64,000 nt of DNA from Cystobasidiopsis lactophilus (Eukaryota > Basidiomycota > Agaricostilbomycetes > Agaricostilbales > Chionosphaeraceae). Below the pieces are notes generated by a model. That model was not told the origin of the DNA, searched no databases, and saw nothing but the letters and a program-made list of their open reading frames with translations. The stretch is from contig BCIO01000003.1 of assembly GCA_001599975.1 (NCBI GenBank), positions 1,414,862-1,478,861 of the forward strand, given 5' to 3'. Positions 23,221-35,004 of this stretch are shown in pieces (the first letter of the stretch is position 1; every line of letters begins with the position of its first letter). A program made the position numbers and the translations under genes.

Positions 23221-24909
23221 TCACGTGCCGCGGCCACCAATGAAGAAGAAGGAGAGGGCGGACGTAGCCAGACACAGCAAGCCGAAGAAGAGTTGCGCGT
23301 TGCCGAAACCAAACATTTGCTTCAGCCAGCCAGCGAGGAGAGGTCCACAGGTCAAGCCGGCACTAAAGACCATTGAGCTCATGCCTGAAGGAACGTTCAG
23401 TCCCTTGCCCAATTGTGGTGGGTGCTCCATGGACACGAACCGTATAGCTGTCCATAAGGGCCATTGGGTCCAAACCGGCCCGGGTTTGCCTTCTCGTAGT
23501 GTCCCACGACAGCCGAGCACTCCACAATTGATGTTGATCCGCAGGCGCTGACACCGATGCCAGCAAACAGGAGGAAAGCGATGAGCATGTCCAATTGGCT
23601 TTGAGTGTCATGACGGACGAGGCGTAGGAGGATAAGAAACGGTGAAAGGAAGGCGAAGCCGATGGTCGCCACTGGCCTAGTCCCAAATCGATCAACTGCC
23701 CATCCGGCCAAAGGTCCCACAAACACAGCTGGGACTTGGAGTGGTAGAAAGACGAGGCCAGCCTTGAGGGAATTGAAGCCAAAAAGCTCCTGACAGAAAC
23801 GCGGCACCGTGGCGTCAATGTCCTTGAGGTGTCGGGCGACGTAAGAATAACGATCCTCTCATGCAATCCAGTGAAGAGCTCACTCCTAAGAGCATAGCCT
23901 GCACAAAGGTGAGGAAGAGCCCAACCGAAAAGCGGGAATTCTTGAGGCAATATAAAATGGGATAGGCGCTGATCGCAGCCGGAAACGTCTCTGGCAAGTC
24001 ATACGATTGTCTGTGAGACTTCAATAGAGGAGCTGATTCGTCATCTGGGCTGTCTGGTGTAGCTTCGACCTTGAGATGACCGGAAAGGTCGCGTTTTTCA
24101 ATCAACGCAAGGCGCATGAAGACATCGACCAGCAAGATCGCAAAGGCGCATGAGAAGACCGCTTTGTTGCCGCTGTGATCAACCTGAGTTCGATCTCAAG
24201 CTGTCTTTGGCCCGGTTTTAACCCACCCCAATGAGTACAAGGATCCACCGGCGACTGGCGCCAGGAGGTCGCCAATGCTGATAACACTGAAGATCTGTGA
24301 GTCGTTTAAGCTCCCGTATCACTGGATGGTGGAAGGCGTCTTAGGCTCACCGAGCCGATAGTTTTACCCAAATGACCGGGGCCTGTAACAGAAGAAGTCA
24401 AAACGGCATTCGTCAGCTTCATCTCTCGTTCACTGACCGACAGTGTCCAGTATTAGCGCAAGTCCGACCGTCCAAACACTAGGAATGAACGCATTGAAAG
24501 AGAGGGCATGGAGTAGGCCACTAGAAGCTTACACCGCCCCGCTGGCGCCCTGGAGGACCCTAGCCACGACCAATGCCAACATGGAGTTGCCAGCCCATAA
24601 CAGACCAGTAGAAGCAAACAGACAGGCCAATCCGACCAAGAATGGCATTCTCCGAGAGCCTGTCCTGTCGGCGACCAAGCCTGCTATCGGACTGAAGATG
24701 AACGAAGACGCGGCGTAGGTCCCGAGCAGAATCGAGATGCTGGACTGGATCTTGTCTTCCGGAACCTTGATCTTGTCCTTCAACTCGAAAGGAAGGATGG
24801 GCACGACCAGGCCGTACAGAAACAGATCGCTGAAGAGGCCGACCGCCACCGTGACCACGATGAAGGCTGTCGATGACCGCCATCGGACGCCTATTCTGGC
24901 AGTAGACAT
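23221..24909 (-). CDS. MFS transporter, DHA1/vesicular amine transporter-like
   Basis: A 12-helix proton-coupled antiporter of the major facilitator superfamily. I start at ATG 24909 (MSTARIGVRW); an upstream in-frame start at 24957 adds 16 residues and is less likely. Helix 1 reads TAFIVVTVAVGLFSDLFLYG with LVVPILPFEL, the DHA1 entry motif. The motif A loop is GLVADRTGSRRMPFLVG and its half-repeat is GWAVDRFGTRPVATIGF. Motif C-like ARVLQGASGA is present. A central hydrophilic loop (EATPDSPDDESAPLLKSHRQ) separates the halves. The last helix ends SFFFIGGRGT at 23221. Several introns split the middle. The gene is head-to-head with AYR1 across 270 bp. Substrate unknown; export of toxic amines, drugs or lipophilic compounds is usual for the family. 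Confidence 0.87.
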
Positions 24910-25178
24910 GGCTGGCAGAAATAAATTAGAAGAAACGCGGTGGCAAATGCAGGTCAACTTGAAGGTTGCGGACCAAGAGGCGTTTCTTCCTCTACGTCCA
25001 GCTCATCGGTCTAAAACTCTCTCTTCTGGACTCTGCTTAGATCATTTTAAACGGGATTCAGGCAACTTAAGGCCTTCCGCTTCGTCCTTCCGCTCGTCCG
25101 GCCTCAGGCGAGCAAGTTGCTCCTGGACTTCCAGCTGGCCTCTTCCTATTCGCTATCGACTGGCTCTGTTTTTGAACG
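24910..25178. promoter_or_regulatory. divergent promoter, MFS transporter / AYR1
   Basis: 269 bp between divergent starts. Shared promoter space; no specific motif identified. Confidence 0.4.
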
Positions 25179-26610
25179 ATGAAGTATGCTTTAGTGACTG
25201 GTTGCAGCCAAGGTGAGCGATAGCCCTCTCAATGGAGCTGAAGCTGAGGAATGGGAGCTCGCTTGCTTGAAAGGTGGCATTGGCTTCGACCTCTGTTTGG
25301 CTTTGCGTGAGCCGTGGCCGTTGACGTTCCCCAATCAATGTGATCTAAAACCCATTCGACAGGGGCAAAGGGCTATGAAGTCTTCGCTACAGCTCGAAAT
25401 CAAGCGTGGGGTATTCCGCCTTGACGCCAGCTGCTGTCATCCAGAAGCTGAATTTAGCACTACCTCCACAGTTCAATAGCGGATTTGAAAGAGCAAGGCT
25501 GTAAAGTGAGAGCCTTCTTGGAGGAAGCTTGATAGGGAATCCTCAAGTCGCCTACCCAGACTCTGGAGCTGGATGTGACCAACGCAGCCAGCATCCAGGC
25601 CGCCGTCAAGTTGGTGTCTGAGCAGACTGGAGGCCGTTTGAATCTACTCTTCAACAATGTAAGAGCTCTTGGGTCTTCTTTGCTCTTTTGCGAGCTACCG
25701 ACTCACGACTGAACTCTGCAGGCTGGGGTAGCTGCTGACAATGTGCCGACTATGGAAGTAGACATCATTAAGGCTCGGTAGGCAGCAGCTTCTTCGGTCC
25801 AGAACCGAGAACCTGAGGCGAGAGAAACAGAAACGTCTTCGAGGCCAACTTTTTTGGGGTGCTCGCTTGCACTCAAGCTTTTGTGCCTCTACTAATGGCG
25901 TCGGCAACTTCTTCCGGGTCATTAGACGAGCGGCAAGCGGGGATAGTAATGACGGGATCGATCACCGGCGTGCGCTGCTTCCCGTGGAGGTCAATGTGGG
26001 TGGTACTTCCACCTATACTCCGGCTTGAGAGTGGCTTGAGAGAAGTGGTCCCACAGGTACGGCGCATCTAAAGCAGCTCTGAACTCATTATCGGACGCCT
26101 TACGTTTGGAGCTCAAGCCATTCGGGCAAGTCGACCTTCTCACTTGAGCTTATCTCCTCGCAAAGCTCGTTTTGAAGGTCGTTGCAGTATAAGTGTCACT
26201 GTGGTCATCACAGGTGAGCTCCATCATTCTTTCCCCTCTAGTCTCTCTAACTCAGACGAATGATAGGCTGGGTGGCGACTTCCATGCGAGCCAAGTCCCA
26301 ATCCATCTCCCTTCCCGACCCTCCCACCTCTTACTACTCCTCGCAATGGCCGGCTATCACCTCTCAAATAGCCAAGAACCGAGGGGCCCAGGAGCGGATC
26401 TCTCTCACGGCCGCACAGTACTCCGCCGAGGTGGTGCGCCAGGTGGTCGTGGCTCGCCCGCCGGCCTACGTGTACGCGGGCGGCTTTGCGTGGACGACGT
26501 GGTTGCTCTCTTACTTCCCGGTGTGGGCCATTGATTGGCTGGTCAGCAAGCGCTTTGGGGTGGAGGAGATCCGAGTGGTGCCCTCTCGGAACAGCAAGAA
26601 GCAGGCTTAG
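25179..26610 (+). CDS. AYR1: NADPH-dependent 1-acyl-dihydroxyacetone phosphate reductase (SDR)
   Basis: AYR1 reduces acyl-DHAP to lysophosphatidic acid on ER and lipid droplets. The N-terminal Rossmann motif is spliced: MKYALVTGCSQG + GIGFDLCLALR gives TGxxxGxG. It continues KGYEVFATARN, SIADLKEQGCK, TLELDVTNAASIQAAV, LLFNN + AGVAADNVPTMEVDIIKAR, then VFEANFFGVLACTQAFVPLL, TGSITG (catalytic Ser) and YGASKAALNSLSDALRLEL (catalytic Tyr/Lys). The C-terminal membrane segment YAGGFAWTTWLLSYFPVWAI with WLVSKRFGV is the AYR1 lipid-droplet/ER anchor. About nine introns are needed. One, at about 26129-26188, uses GC-AG ends (donor GCAAGT) and is required to give KPFG + ISVTVVIT. No single open frame covers this gene, so automated callers could miss it, but it looks intact. 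Confidence 0.88.
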
Positions 26611-26820
26611 CGTTCTCCCTTTGGAACTACCTTGTTATAAGATCTGTACTCTTACACTTTGACCGCGAGTTAGGGTCTTCGAGCAAGCGACCGAACCAAA
26701 GGGGCACCCTGCCCTTTGCTCCCGCCCAGCCAACAACAGCGGACCGGTCGACTGCCCAGAGTCCTTGTCCAGCTGCTGCCCGCCTCGCACCCTTATACCT
26801 TTGAATCGAAGAGCACACCA

Positions 26821-28271
26821 ATGGCTGCTGAAGTGCACGAGCTCGGAGTGGAACCTCTGACGGGCCATGCGTTTGATGCGACCCATTCGCACGGTGAGCT
26901 CGACTCTGGCCCCTTAGTCCTCGCTCTAAGACGCAGCGAGCAGTGGTCGTCGCCCAAAACTCGAACGAGGCGACCTTGTACAACGCTAAGACGTGGAAGG
27001 CGGAGGCCACCTTGAGCGAGCATGACAAGCTCATCACCTCGGTCGACTGGGCGCCTCGGTCCAACCGCATCGTCACCTGCTCCCAGGACCGCAACGCCTA
27101 CGTCTGGAACTTGGCCCAGGACGGCACCTGGAAGCCCACCCTGGTCCTCCTCCGCCTCAACAGGTCCGCCACCTTTGTCCGCTGGAGCCCGACCGAAACC
27201 AAGGTTCGCTTGCCTGTCCCCTCCTTCATTAGTCTCCGTTCTAATAAGTCCAGTGGGCCTATGCCAACAGTTCGCCGTGGCCTCTGGAGCTCGCACCATC
27301 GCCGTCTGCAGCTTCGACGAGGAGAGCGATTGGTGGGTGGCCAAGCAGCTCAAGAAGCCCCTGCGCAGCACCGTCCTCAGCTTGGACTGGCACCCCAACG
27401 GCGTCCTCCTAGCTGCGGGCAGCGCCGACATGAAGGCCAGGGTGTTCTCCGCGTTCCTCAAGGGCGACGACAGGTGCGTTGCCGACCTTGCCTTAGCTCT
27501 TGATCTTGGAGGGAGAGCTCACAATGGATCTTCGGCATTCACAGACCTGGACCTTCAGTTTGGGGCTCCAAGTTCCCCTTCGGCACCGTGTGCGGCGAAT
27601 ACAGCAGCCCGGCTGGCGGGTGGGTGCACGGCGTCGCCTTCTCCCCCTCCGGCGACTGCCTGGCTTTCGTTAGTGCGTGACGGCTCCCTGGCATTAGCTT
27701 TCTTTGTCTGAAGCTACTGCATTTTCTGCATTGCACAGGCCACGACTCGACGGTCAATGTCGTCTACCCCTCTGGCCCGGACACCGCCCCTCACGCCTTT
27801 TACACCATCCGCTGCGACTCGCTGCCTTACATGTCGCTGACCTTCACCACCGAGTCTGCGTTCGTCGCTGCCGGCCACGACTGCCAGCCCGTGCTCTTCT
27901 CCGGCTCCGAGGCTTCCGGCTGGAAGCTCGACCACTCGCTGGACGACCCCTCCTCCCGCTCAGCCTCTTCGGGCGCGCCCGTCGCTGCTCGCGTTGGCGG
28001 AGTGGGAAGGCTCAATAACGAGGCCTTCAACCGCTTCCGAGCCGCCGACTCGAGGGGCGTGGGCGCCGTGCCTTCCGCCTCGCTCGACAGCCCGCCTGGC
28101 AGCCCCACAGTCGGGGGCGGCAGCAAGGTGTCGGGAGGGTCGACCGAGAGGATCACCGTCCACCAGAACACCATCACTTCGGTCAGGCCGTTCGCTGGCC
28201 AGCCGGGAGCCATCACCAAGGTGTCCACCAGCGGCGTCGACGGCAGGCTGGTGATCTGGAACGTCAAATAA
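26821..28271 (+). CDS. ARC40: Arp2/3 complex subunit 1 (ARPC1/ARC40)
   Basis: A WD40 propeller subunit of the Arp2/3 actin-nucleating complex, which drives endocytic actin patches. Start ATG 26821, [18 protein letters not shown], then an intron. Blades follow: [40 protein letters not shown] with [50 protein letters not shown] with [30 protein letters not shown] with [42 protein letters not shown], and the last blade [19 protein letters not shown]. An Ala/Ser/Pro-rich insert near residues 290-340, between blades 6 and 7, is the variable ARPC1 insert. At least four introns occur. All family hallmarks are present. Confidence 0.93.
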
Positions 28272-28566
28272 TGGCCGATAGGTTCGTGGCCCTTTCCACC
28301 TCATCAGTTGCTTATGGCTGATGAGAGGTTTGGGGCGCTTCAGGTTTTTTCTTGATGACGGCTCACGGTCGGTAGCAGAGGGACGAGCCGAACCCTTTGT
28401 TTTCAAATAAAATTGCAACGACTACGGACGAGCTCGCTTTCCTTTAAGTTCCTGCTGTTCCACCTGGATCAGGAGCCTGAAGGCTCTGTCTGATGGTTGA
28501 GCTTGAGATCTTGTTCGGCGCTGCGGGGAGTCTGCCCACCTCGTTTGCCCTCGCGGCATCCATTAT

Positions 28567-29272
28567 CTACGTCCACGTCCTGAGATTGAACTTGGGCTTC
28601 CGGCTGGACGGTTTCGATGCAGGAGGGACAGCGGTGGTTGGCTCTTCAGGCAAAACCGTTTGTGGCTGCTCGATGATCTCTGGCGTTGGTAGCATGAGTT
28701 TACCGCTTTAAAACATGTAGATGAATGGTAGCGCACCTGGAAGAGGCCAACAGAACTCGACGTCCTTCCGCTTGGCCCATGGCACCCTGAGCACGATTTG
28801 GTCCCAATTCTGACTGAAGGCCCAGGTGTCCAGCGCCTGCATGGCTGATTCGGCTTGTGATTTCTCTGGTAGTGGCTCAATGAAGGGTGAAGGCTCGACA
28901 GAGGGTTGAGGAGGTTGCCGAGTCGCCCTTGTAGGAGGGAAGTACCTCTCCCAGACGCAGATCAACGCGAAGAGGACGCAGGCGGAAGACACAAAGCAGA
29001 GACGCTGCCATTGCTGCTCTTCCATCACACACGAGAGAAAGTCGGGGCGCAGCATGAACATTGGCCTTGTCATCCTTGAGCTGGGACGAAAGAAAGAAGG
29101 AGGCCAGCAGAGAACGCAGGCGAATGAAACCAACGAAGCCGAGCTTGTGGTCTCCTCATTCAGTAACTGATAACGGCCACCACTGAAGCTTGAAGGACCC
29201 GGGAAAGGGAGATCAAACTTTGAGCTTTCTCGACGCGGTGGCGATCCTGCGCATGAATTTGAGGTCCTCCAT
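28567..29272 (-). CDS. small single-pass membrane protein, unrecognised
   Basis: No family recognised. The firm part is an exon with one hydrophobic helix, LCFVSSACVLFALICVWERY, a Pro-rich spacer (TRQPPQPSVEPSPFIEPLPE) and a conserved-looking block, MQALDTWAFSQNWDQIVLRV followed by PWAKRKDVEFCWPLP. A GTGCGC donor then joins the last exon, EIIEQPQTVLPEEPTTAVPP, ending FNLRTWT at 28567. The 5' end is unsure: one candidate start at 29272 gives MEDLKFMRRIATASRKLK before an intron, but I could not connect it in frame with certainty; another candidate is the ATG in MTRPMFMLRPDF near 29075. It converges on ARPC1, whose stop is 296 bp away. Confidence 0.45.
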
Positions 29273-30087
29273 CTTCGTCTGAGCAAGCAGCAAGGATATT
29301 TATAAGCAATGTTGGTTAAGGTCGAGAGGGAAGGCCAAAGTCGAGCAGCATCGACGCGACAGGGTTTAATGGAGAAGTCGAAGGGGCCCGCCCATCGACG
29401 CGACATCGCCTGAGAACCGATGCACTCAAACACGCTACGAGGATCAGGAGACCAATTTAGCAGATAAAGAGGTACGCGAAGCTGGAAAAGCACTCGAGGC
29501 TTCGACGTCCACCGCCGACATGCCCTTGCCTGCAGTTGGCCAAGTTGAACTTCTTGCTGAAATCCTTTTTGTGGCCGCGGCACCTGCGAAGTACAATGAT
29601 CTGATCATTAGGAGCTCTGAGAGCGCGCAAACCTGCCTTATGTTGGGGCTGCTTGATGTCTCCTGCCTTGCAATTGCCCGCTGCCCTTGTTTCCTCTCGC
29701 TTGCCCGACTGCCCGATGAAAACTGCCGAGACGTCGCTCAAACTGCTCCGTAGCACACAAGACTTCCATGGTTCTGAATCGGTGCCTTCTCCGTGACCTT
29801 GGGGCTGACTTTGGCCGACCTCGCCGCCTCCAGTCATGTGGCGACCTGACGTTTCTCTCGAACGATCGTGCTGCAAGCCTCTAGTAGCTCCTACAAGTTC
29901 TTCTGGATCTTTAGTCGGAACCCTCGTTTGCAGAAGTTTGGCATCGTTCGAAGCGCCTCCCTGAAACGCTCGCACGCCACTGACTCCTCGGGCGGGCCCC
30001 TCTTGCCCAGCCACTCCGCTTTCCACCTCTTGTCTACGCACCACATCTATTCTCACTCCTTTTCTCGATTCGGTTTTTCAAAGCATC
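29273..30087. promoter_or_regulatory. divergent intergenic region
   Basis: About 815 bp between divergent genes, one of the larger gaps here. Open frames on both strands (29457-30056 minus, 29520-29753 plus) show no motif, signal peptide or splice structure that I trust. Confidence 0.4.
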
Positions 30088-32011
30088 ATGAAGATCGCCA
30101 CTAGCTTTTTGCTGGTGTCTTTGGCCTGTGTGACCAACGCACGAGAGCACTTTGCTGCCCGCACTGCTATCGCCACTCATGCTGGACTCCACAAGGCAGA
30201 CGCTACCTTGCTACCCACGCCCACCAAGCTGGTCAAGCGCAAGCTGATCCCGCTTTACTTTCGAACCGATGACATCGAAGTGATCGTAAGGGATCTCTGT
30301 TGGGCTTTGCCAGATTCAGCGCTCCTCCTCATGCTCACATGCACAGAGCGACGGCCCAACGGACGACCCATACATCTGGACCTATCCTCCAGACTACTTT
30401 ACCGGAGGCGCCTCTTCGTTGGCCGACTATGTCTGCTATTACTTATCGTAAGGCAGTGTTATAGTAGAAGCTCTAAAGTATCAATTATTATCGCCAGTGA
30501 GGCGGTCGAGTCCATTCGCTGGGCATGCAACACGGCCCCTGTAAGCTACCCAATCTTCCGCACGCTCGTTTTGCCACTGATGCCACCAATGCACAGGGCA
30601 CCGCTATGATCGTCGCTAAAGCAACAGAGCAAGTTATGGCAGTTGATCAACATCCCGACGACCCGGACGGCCTCCCTGACTGGCTGAAGCCTGGCGGTGG
30701 CCAAACCGACGCCGCTGCTCAAGCTGCCGACCTGACCTATCGAGCTGCCATTGCTGATGGTACCGACAAGCCAGTAGCTGTTATGATGGCCTACTATGCT
30801 ACTCAAGAAGTTGATTCCACCTTCACGGCCCCAGCTTTCGTTCCCGCTGAGCCCTGCTATGTGAGTGCTCTTGCACTGTGGCAAATCAAGCTCATATGAT
30901 TGCTCTAGTACTCCGATTTTGACCAATTTGGTGGCATGGGATTCTACAAGAGGTCTGAAAAGGCGAAGCTGGAGAAGCGCAAGACCGTGGCCAAGCGAGA
31001 TGACGACGATCACCCCATGCAGGATGCCCCAGACGACAAGCCTGGGTGCTCCACGCCACCGCTTCAATTCAATGGTGCCGACTGGAATAGCCAAGGTGAT
31101 TGGCAACCTTCGTGGCAAAATGCCTTTCGAAGTTGACCGCTCGAGCCACAGGCTTCGACAACAATTGCTATCAGGTGCGACAAATCCGTCGGACGTGAGC
31201 ATGTATTCAGTCTGTTTGCAGGTCACGATCAGTACTATAATGGGGCTGACAACCGAAGAATTGGAGAACGCGATGCCTGGCCTTCAGACCTACTGGGCAA
31301 CACCGGGCGGCACGACTTTCGCAAATAGTAGGCATGATTTCAGTTGCGCATCACACCGACCCTGTTTTGATCACTGTGAATCAGTCATGAACTTGGTTCC
31401 TCAAGTGGCTGCTGTCTTTGGCAGCGCTCGCCAAGGCTGGGAAGATCTGCGTGGCCGCATCTGGGGTCGCAGTGATCTGGAGCAAACGGTTCTGAACGCC
31501 GCTCTCGACCCTGACTCTGGTGAAATGCAACGGTGAGCGGTTGAGCAGCAGCGCAGGCGTTGCGTGGCTGAGTGGTTATGCCAGCCGCACTTTCGGTCTC
31601 GGTTTCACTCGACCCGATGGGACGGGTAAGCGTCTTTTCGACTAAGTCTTGATCTAACGTAATTCAGTATTTTTGCATCAGGACATGTCGTCAATATGGA
31701 GTTTGAACCTGACCTTTTCGAGCGCGATGCCAACGGAACTGTCACCAACACCGGAGTCCAGTCAGTCCTTCTTCTCGTCGATCGCACCAGTAGCTGATAG
31801 GCTTTATAGATATCTTGACTTCCAGAGAGACAATGTAAGAGTTATCATTGCACGAAAGCGCTTACCTCCACTCACTGAGGACCAAGATCGGCGCCGATGC
31901 TGCCCCCGATGTCTACGGGGCTGGCAACCTCCTCAACTTTGTGTTCTGGATCAAGTACTTCCTTGTCTTTGCCTTGAAACCTCTAAGCTTATCTACTAGC
32001 CTCACAGATAA
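30088..32011 (+). CDS. secreted or lumenal protein of unknown family
   Basis: The start at 30088 gives a clean signal peptide, MKIATSFLLVSLACVTNA. The spliced mature part includes DDPYIWTYPPDYFTGGASSL, AVESIRWACNTAP, GTAMIVAKATEQVMAVDQHP, a segment with EVDSTFTAPAFVPAEPCY, and GFDNNCYQ + GHDQYYNGADNRRIGERDAW followed by PSDLLGNTGRHDFRK. A strongly basic run (GFYKRSEKAKLEKRKTVAKR then DDDDH) sits in the middle and contains several Lys-Arg sites. Later exons include VPQVAAVFGSARQGWEDLRG, ASRTFGLGFTRPDGTG + HVVNMEFEPDLFERDANGTV and APDVYGAGNLLNFVFWIK. About ten introns are required and several edges are provisional. I do not recognise a catalytic motif. The gene ends just before the LtrA duplication. 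Confidence 0.55.
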
Positions 32012-32020
32012 CTGGTCGCT

Positions 32021-34785
32021 TGACTTCCCTTTGCCACCCGGCCGGGCTGGTCCCTCTTCCTGTTGTAGCTTTATACTCTCATTCATTGCATTTCCGATCA
32101 TTCAATCCAAAGGAAGGACAGTTTGGTGTCCAACAAGCCACTTCCAGAGCAAGCCCGTTGCCGCCAAACAAATACAAGTACGTCTTACAAATGCGACGCC
32201 GTAGCTACCCGCCGCATGCGCTCGCACATTAGCTTGCCCTGCAATTTGTGAGCATCGACGGGCATGTTCTTCTCGAGGTCCGCTTGCTTCTCCGTCTCGG
32301 AGCCTTCTTCCGGGATCGACATGGCCGGCGGCATAAGGTCGTCCAAAGCCTTGGCCTCCTCTTCCGTCTCTCCCTCTGCAGAGACTAGGTCAGGAAATAA
32401 TCTCTTCGAGGCGTATGAGACACGAACCTCTACCCACGGGCACGGCGATGCCCTCGTCGAACTCCTGGCACTTGTCGGGACCTGAAAGCAATCTCGACCC
32501 GTGCTCTAGGTCGAAAGAAGGAAATTCACGCACAAGGATGAGCCCCTAGTTTTGATCCAACTTCAAAAATGACGAGAGCGACCAGGATGGCACAGGTGAT
32601 GCCCAGGCAATTGGTCGCGTGCCGCATCGCGTGGGAAAGAGGAAGCAGCACAATGATAAGGCTGGCGACAAAGCGAGCAGCGATGCGTCCTTCATGGGGA
32701 ACGATGCCGGAGCCTGTCTTATCGAGGGACTTGTGCTGTCGCGAAGACGGGTGGCGGGTGAGCAAGATTGCGGCGCAACAGCGAAAGGAGCCAAAACACA
32801 CCAAGAGACTGATGATTCCCAGGCAACAAACAGCAGAAGAAAGGCCACCAGCCCAGAACCAGACAACGCCTTGCTCGACTTCGACTTCGTTGACCATGGT
32901 GCGCAAAGCTGTCGACATGACCACCACCGAGGAGACAAAGGGGAAGTGCATGGCTGTACTGGTTAGGCCGGTAAACCAATGCCGCCCTGCCAGTGTGCCG
33001 CAAATCTTAGCATCAGGGAACGGAAGTCAGACCGCTGAACTCACGTAGAGCGTGTATGAATACATCTGATGTCACTCTAACTGTCAGCAAAATGAAAGTT
33101 GAAGCGTAAAGAAGATGCGCACGGTGGTGCTCCAAGTCAAAATACAGCCAGCATAGTAAAAATGCCGTGGCCAATCCGAGGAAGGCCTTTCCGAGCTCTG
33201 AATGCAGCCCGACCTGTCCAGGTGTAACTTCGAACCAGATCTGCACGTTTATGGCTCAGCATCAAAGAACGTTTTGAGACAACGAAGGAACCGACATTGA
33301 GGACTACCTCGCCCAGGACGATAATCACAAAACTGGCCTGACGCTCGACGTGGTGTCTGTTGTTCTGGTCAGCCAACGACCCCGGGAAAAAAGAGACAGA
33401 AACGTACTCGATGGACATGGCGGGCAGAGCGCGCTTTGCGACCGGAGAGCCTTTTGCCTTGGCTTTCTCGTGGCAAATTATATTGCCTGTCCCAGAGCTA
33501 TCAGTCTCGAGCACTTCCCAAGGGCACTCAGACGCACGCAAAACGATAACATAGCGACCTAGAATCTCGATACCAGCCGAGAGCGCCAGTAATGTCCAGA
33601 AGGCAGGAAGGGAGTTGTTGACCCAGATAAGGGGCACGCAAGGAGCTGTGTTGACGACCAGCATGGCCGCCTGGACGAGGAACGAGAATCGAAATCGAGG
33701 GAGCGCCCAGGCATAGATCAAGCTAAAGCCAAATCGAACGCCCTTCGCGATTACATAGAAGATCATGGTGGCCCGCAGAGTCGGAAACAGCACGTCGTAT
33801 TCGGCAAACTCTTCGGGCTTCGGGAGGGAGATGGCGGAAGCCGACACGATGTAGCCCAGTCTGCCCAGAGAATAAGTTAGTAGGGCAACGAGGCAAGAAG
33901 GGGCCCAGGAAACGCACAAGAGGCACATGGTCACGAGGAGGTAGAGCCTCTGGACGATGTCGTCCGTTCCGCTCTGGTTAATGAATGTACGAACGTCCGC
34001 CCAAATGGACCTGCTACATCTTGAGCTAGGCCATGATATTGTGGAACCAGAAACGCACCAGGCCGGGTAAAAAAGCAAAACAAACAGCCAGAGCGTGCTC
34101 GAGTTGAACTCATGGATTTGGTCCGAGAGCTGGTGGATGATGCCGACAAATATCAAGTCGAAGAACAACTCGAAGCGAGAGGTTTCGCGCTCGGTACGCT
34201 CCCGATAGATTTTCCTCTCTATCATCCACTGGCGGACGACTGGCTTCTTGAAGAGGTGCCTTAGCCCCAGAGGCCGCAATGTGCCAAACGCTGGCTTTTT
34301 GTCATGGAGTTGTGAGTCCACAAAGTTGATTTCCCCCTCTCTTGTTGGCCCTCCGACCTTGGTGGTAGGCGTATAGTTGGCGGGAATGGAGGAGGCAGTT
34401 CGTGTCCTGAAATTGCCGGCAGAGGACGAGGCGACGGTGCCCCGGCGACCTGGAGATGCTAGTCCAGAAGGAGAGTGTAAGGAAGGCGAGTTGACGAGGG
34501 TCTCTAGGCCATTTGGAGGGCTGCCTGGAGTTGAAGTCGACATGGTCTTGGCGGCGAGCAGACAAACCCCGGGTCTTTTCCGAAGGGCAGCGGCAGCCGC
34601 CTCGATAGCACCCAATGGAGTATCAGAAGTACTGGATCGGTTAAAACAGAGTCCAACAGAAGCCGGGCTACGAGAAACACGACAAAGGTGGATTTGGTCC
34701 GGGATCAACAAAAAATGCGCTCGTGCCTGCCGGCAGCATGACCTGCCCTCGGTAGCCGGTAGCGGTCCCTGTTTCGCGCTTCCGG
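32021..34785. repeat. tandem segmental duplication, copy A (LtrA gene with flanks)
   Basis: This 2.75-kb segment is a diverged direct copy of 34851-37580. Similarity spans the 3' flank (TTTGCCACCCGG.CG.GCTGG at both starts), the whole LtrA gene and its upstream region (GATTTGGTC.GG.ATCAACAAA near 34700 and 37510). Offset is about 2.83 kb. Confidence 0.85.
32185..34543 (-). CDS. LtrA-family membrane protein, copy A
   Basis: LtrA (low temperature requirement A, PF06772) proteins are multi-pass membrane proteins of unknown biochemical role, shared by bacteria and fungi. ATG 34543 opens MSTSTPGSPPNGLETLVNSP; a Ser/Pro/Gly-rich cytosolic N-terminus of about 100 residues follows. The LtrA signature is ETSRFELFFDLIFVGIIHQL. 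Further helices: STLWLFVLLFYPAW, LYLLVTMCLLC, LRATMIFYVIAKGVRFGFSL, FSFLVQAAMLVVNTAPCVPL, ASFVIIVLGEVVLNV, LGLATAFLLCWLYFDLEHHR and HATNCLGITCAILVALVIFE. The C-terminus KLQGKLMCERMRRVATASHL ends at 32185. Around eight to ten introns, at positions matching copy B. I see no disabling change, so both copies may be expressed. Confidence 0.85.
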
Positions 34786-35004
34786 CCACTCATAATCTAT
34801 TTGTCGTTTGAGCTCGCAAATCAACGCTGGCTTGGCAGACAACTCGACAGTCGACTTCCTTTTGCCACCCGGTCGAGCTGGTCTCCATTCTGCTGTATCT
34901 CTACCCTCACTCATTGCATTTTCGAACACTCGGTCCCATCCGGAAAGGAATCGATATCCTACGAGAGCGCGTTGCCACCAAAAAAAATACAAGGCAAGGC
35001 CTTT
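34544..35004. other. region between the two LtrA genes
   Basis: 460 bp holding the promoter of copy A (duplicated from, or to, the region above 37362) and the 3' flank of copy B (a counterpart lies at 32021-32184). The boundary between duplication units lies near 34786-34850. No extra gene. Confidence 0.5.

Noticed and set aside
29457-30056. 199-codon minus-strand frame in the 29.3-30.1 kb gap
   Set aside because: No motif, no hydrophobic core pattern, and it covers the promoter of the secreted-protein gene.
33137-34789. Single 550-codon open frame over LtrA copy A as one exon
   Set aside because: It stays open through introns by chance; inside intron regions the sequence has no counterpart in copy B, and helices are restored only by splicing.
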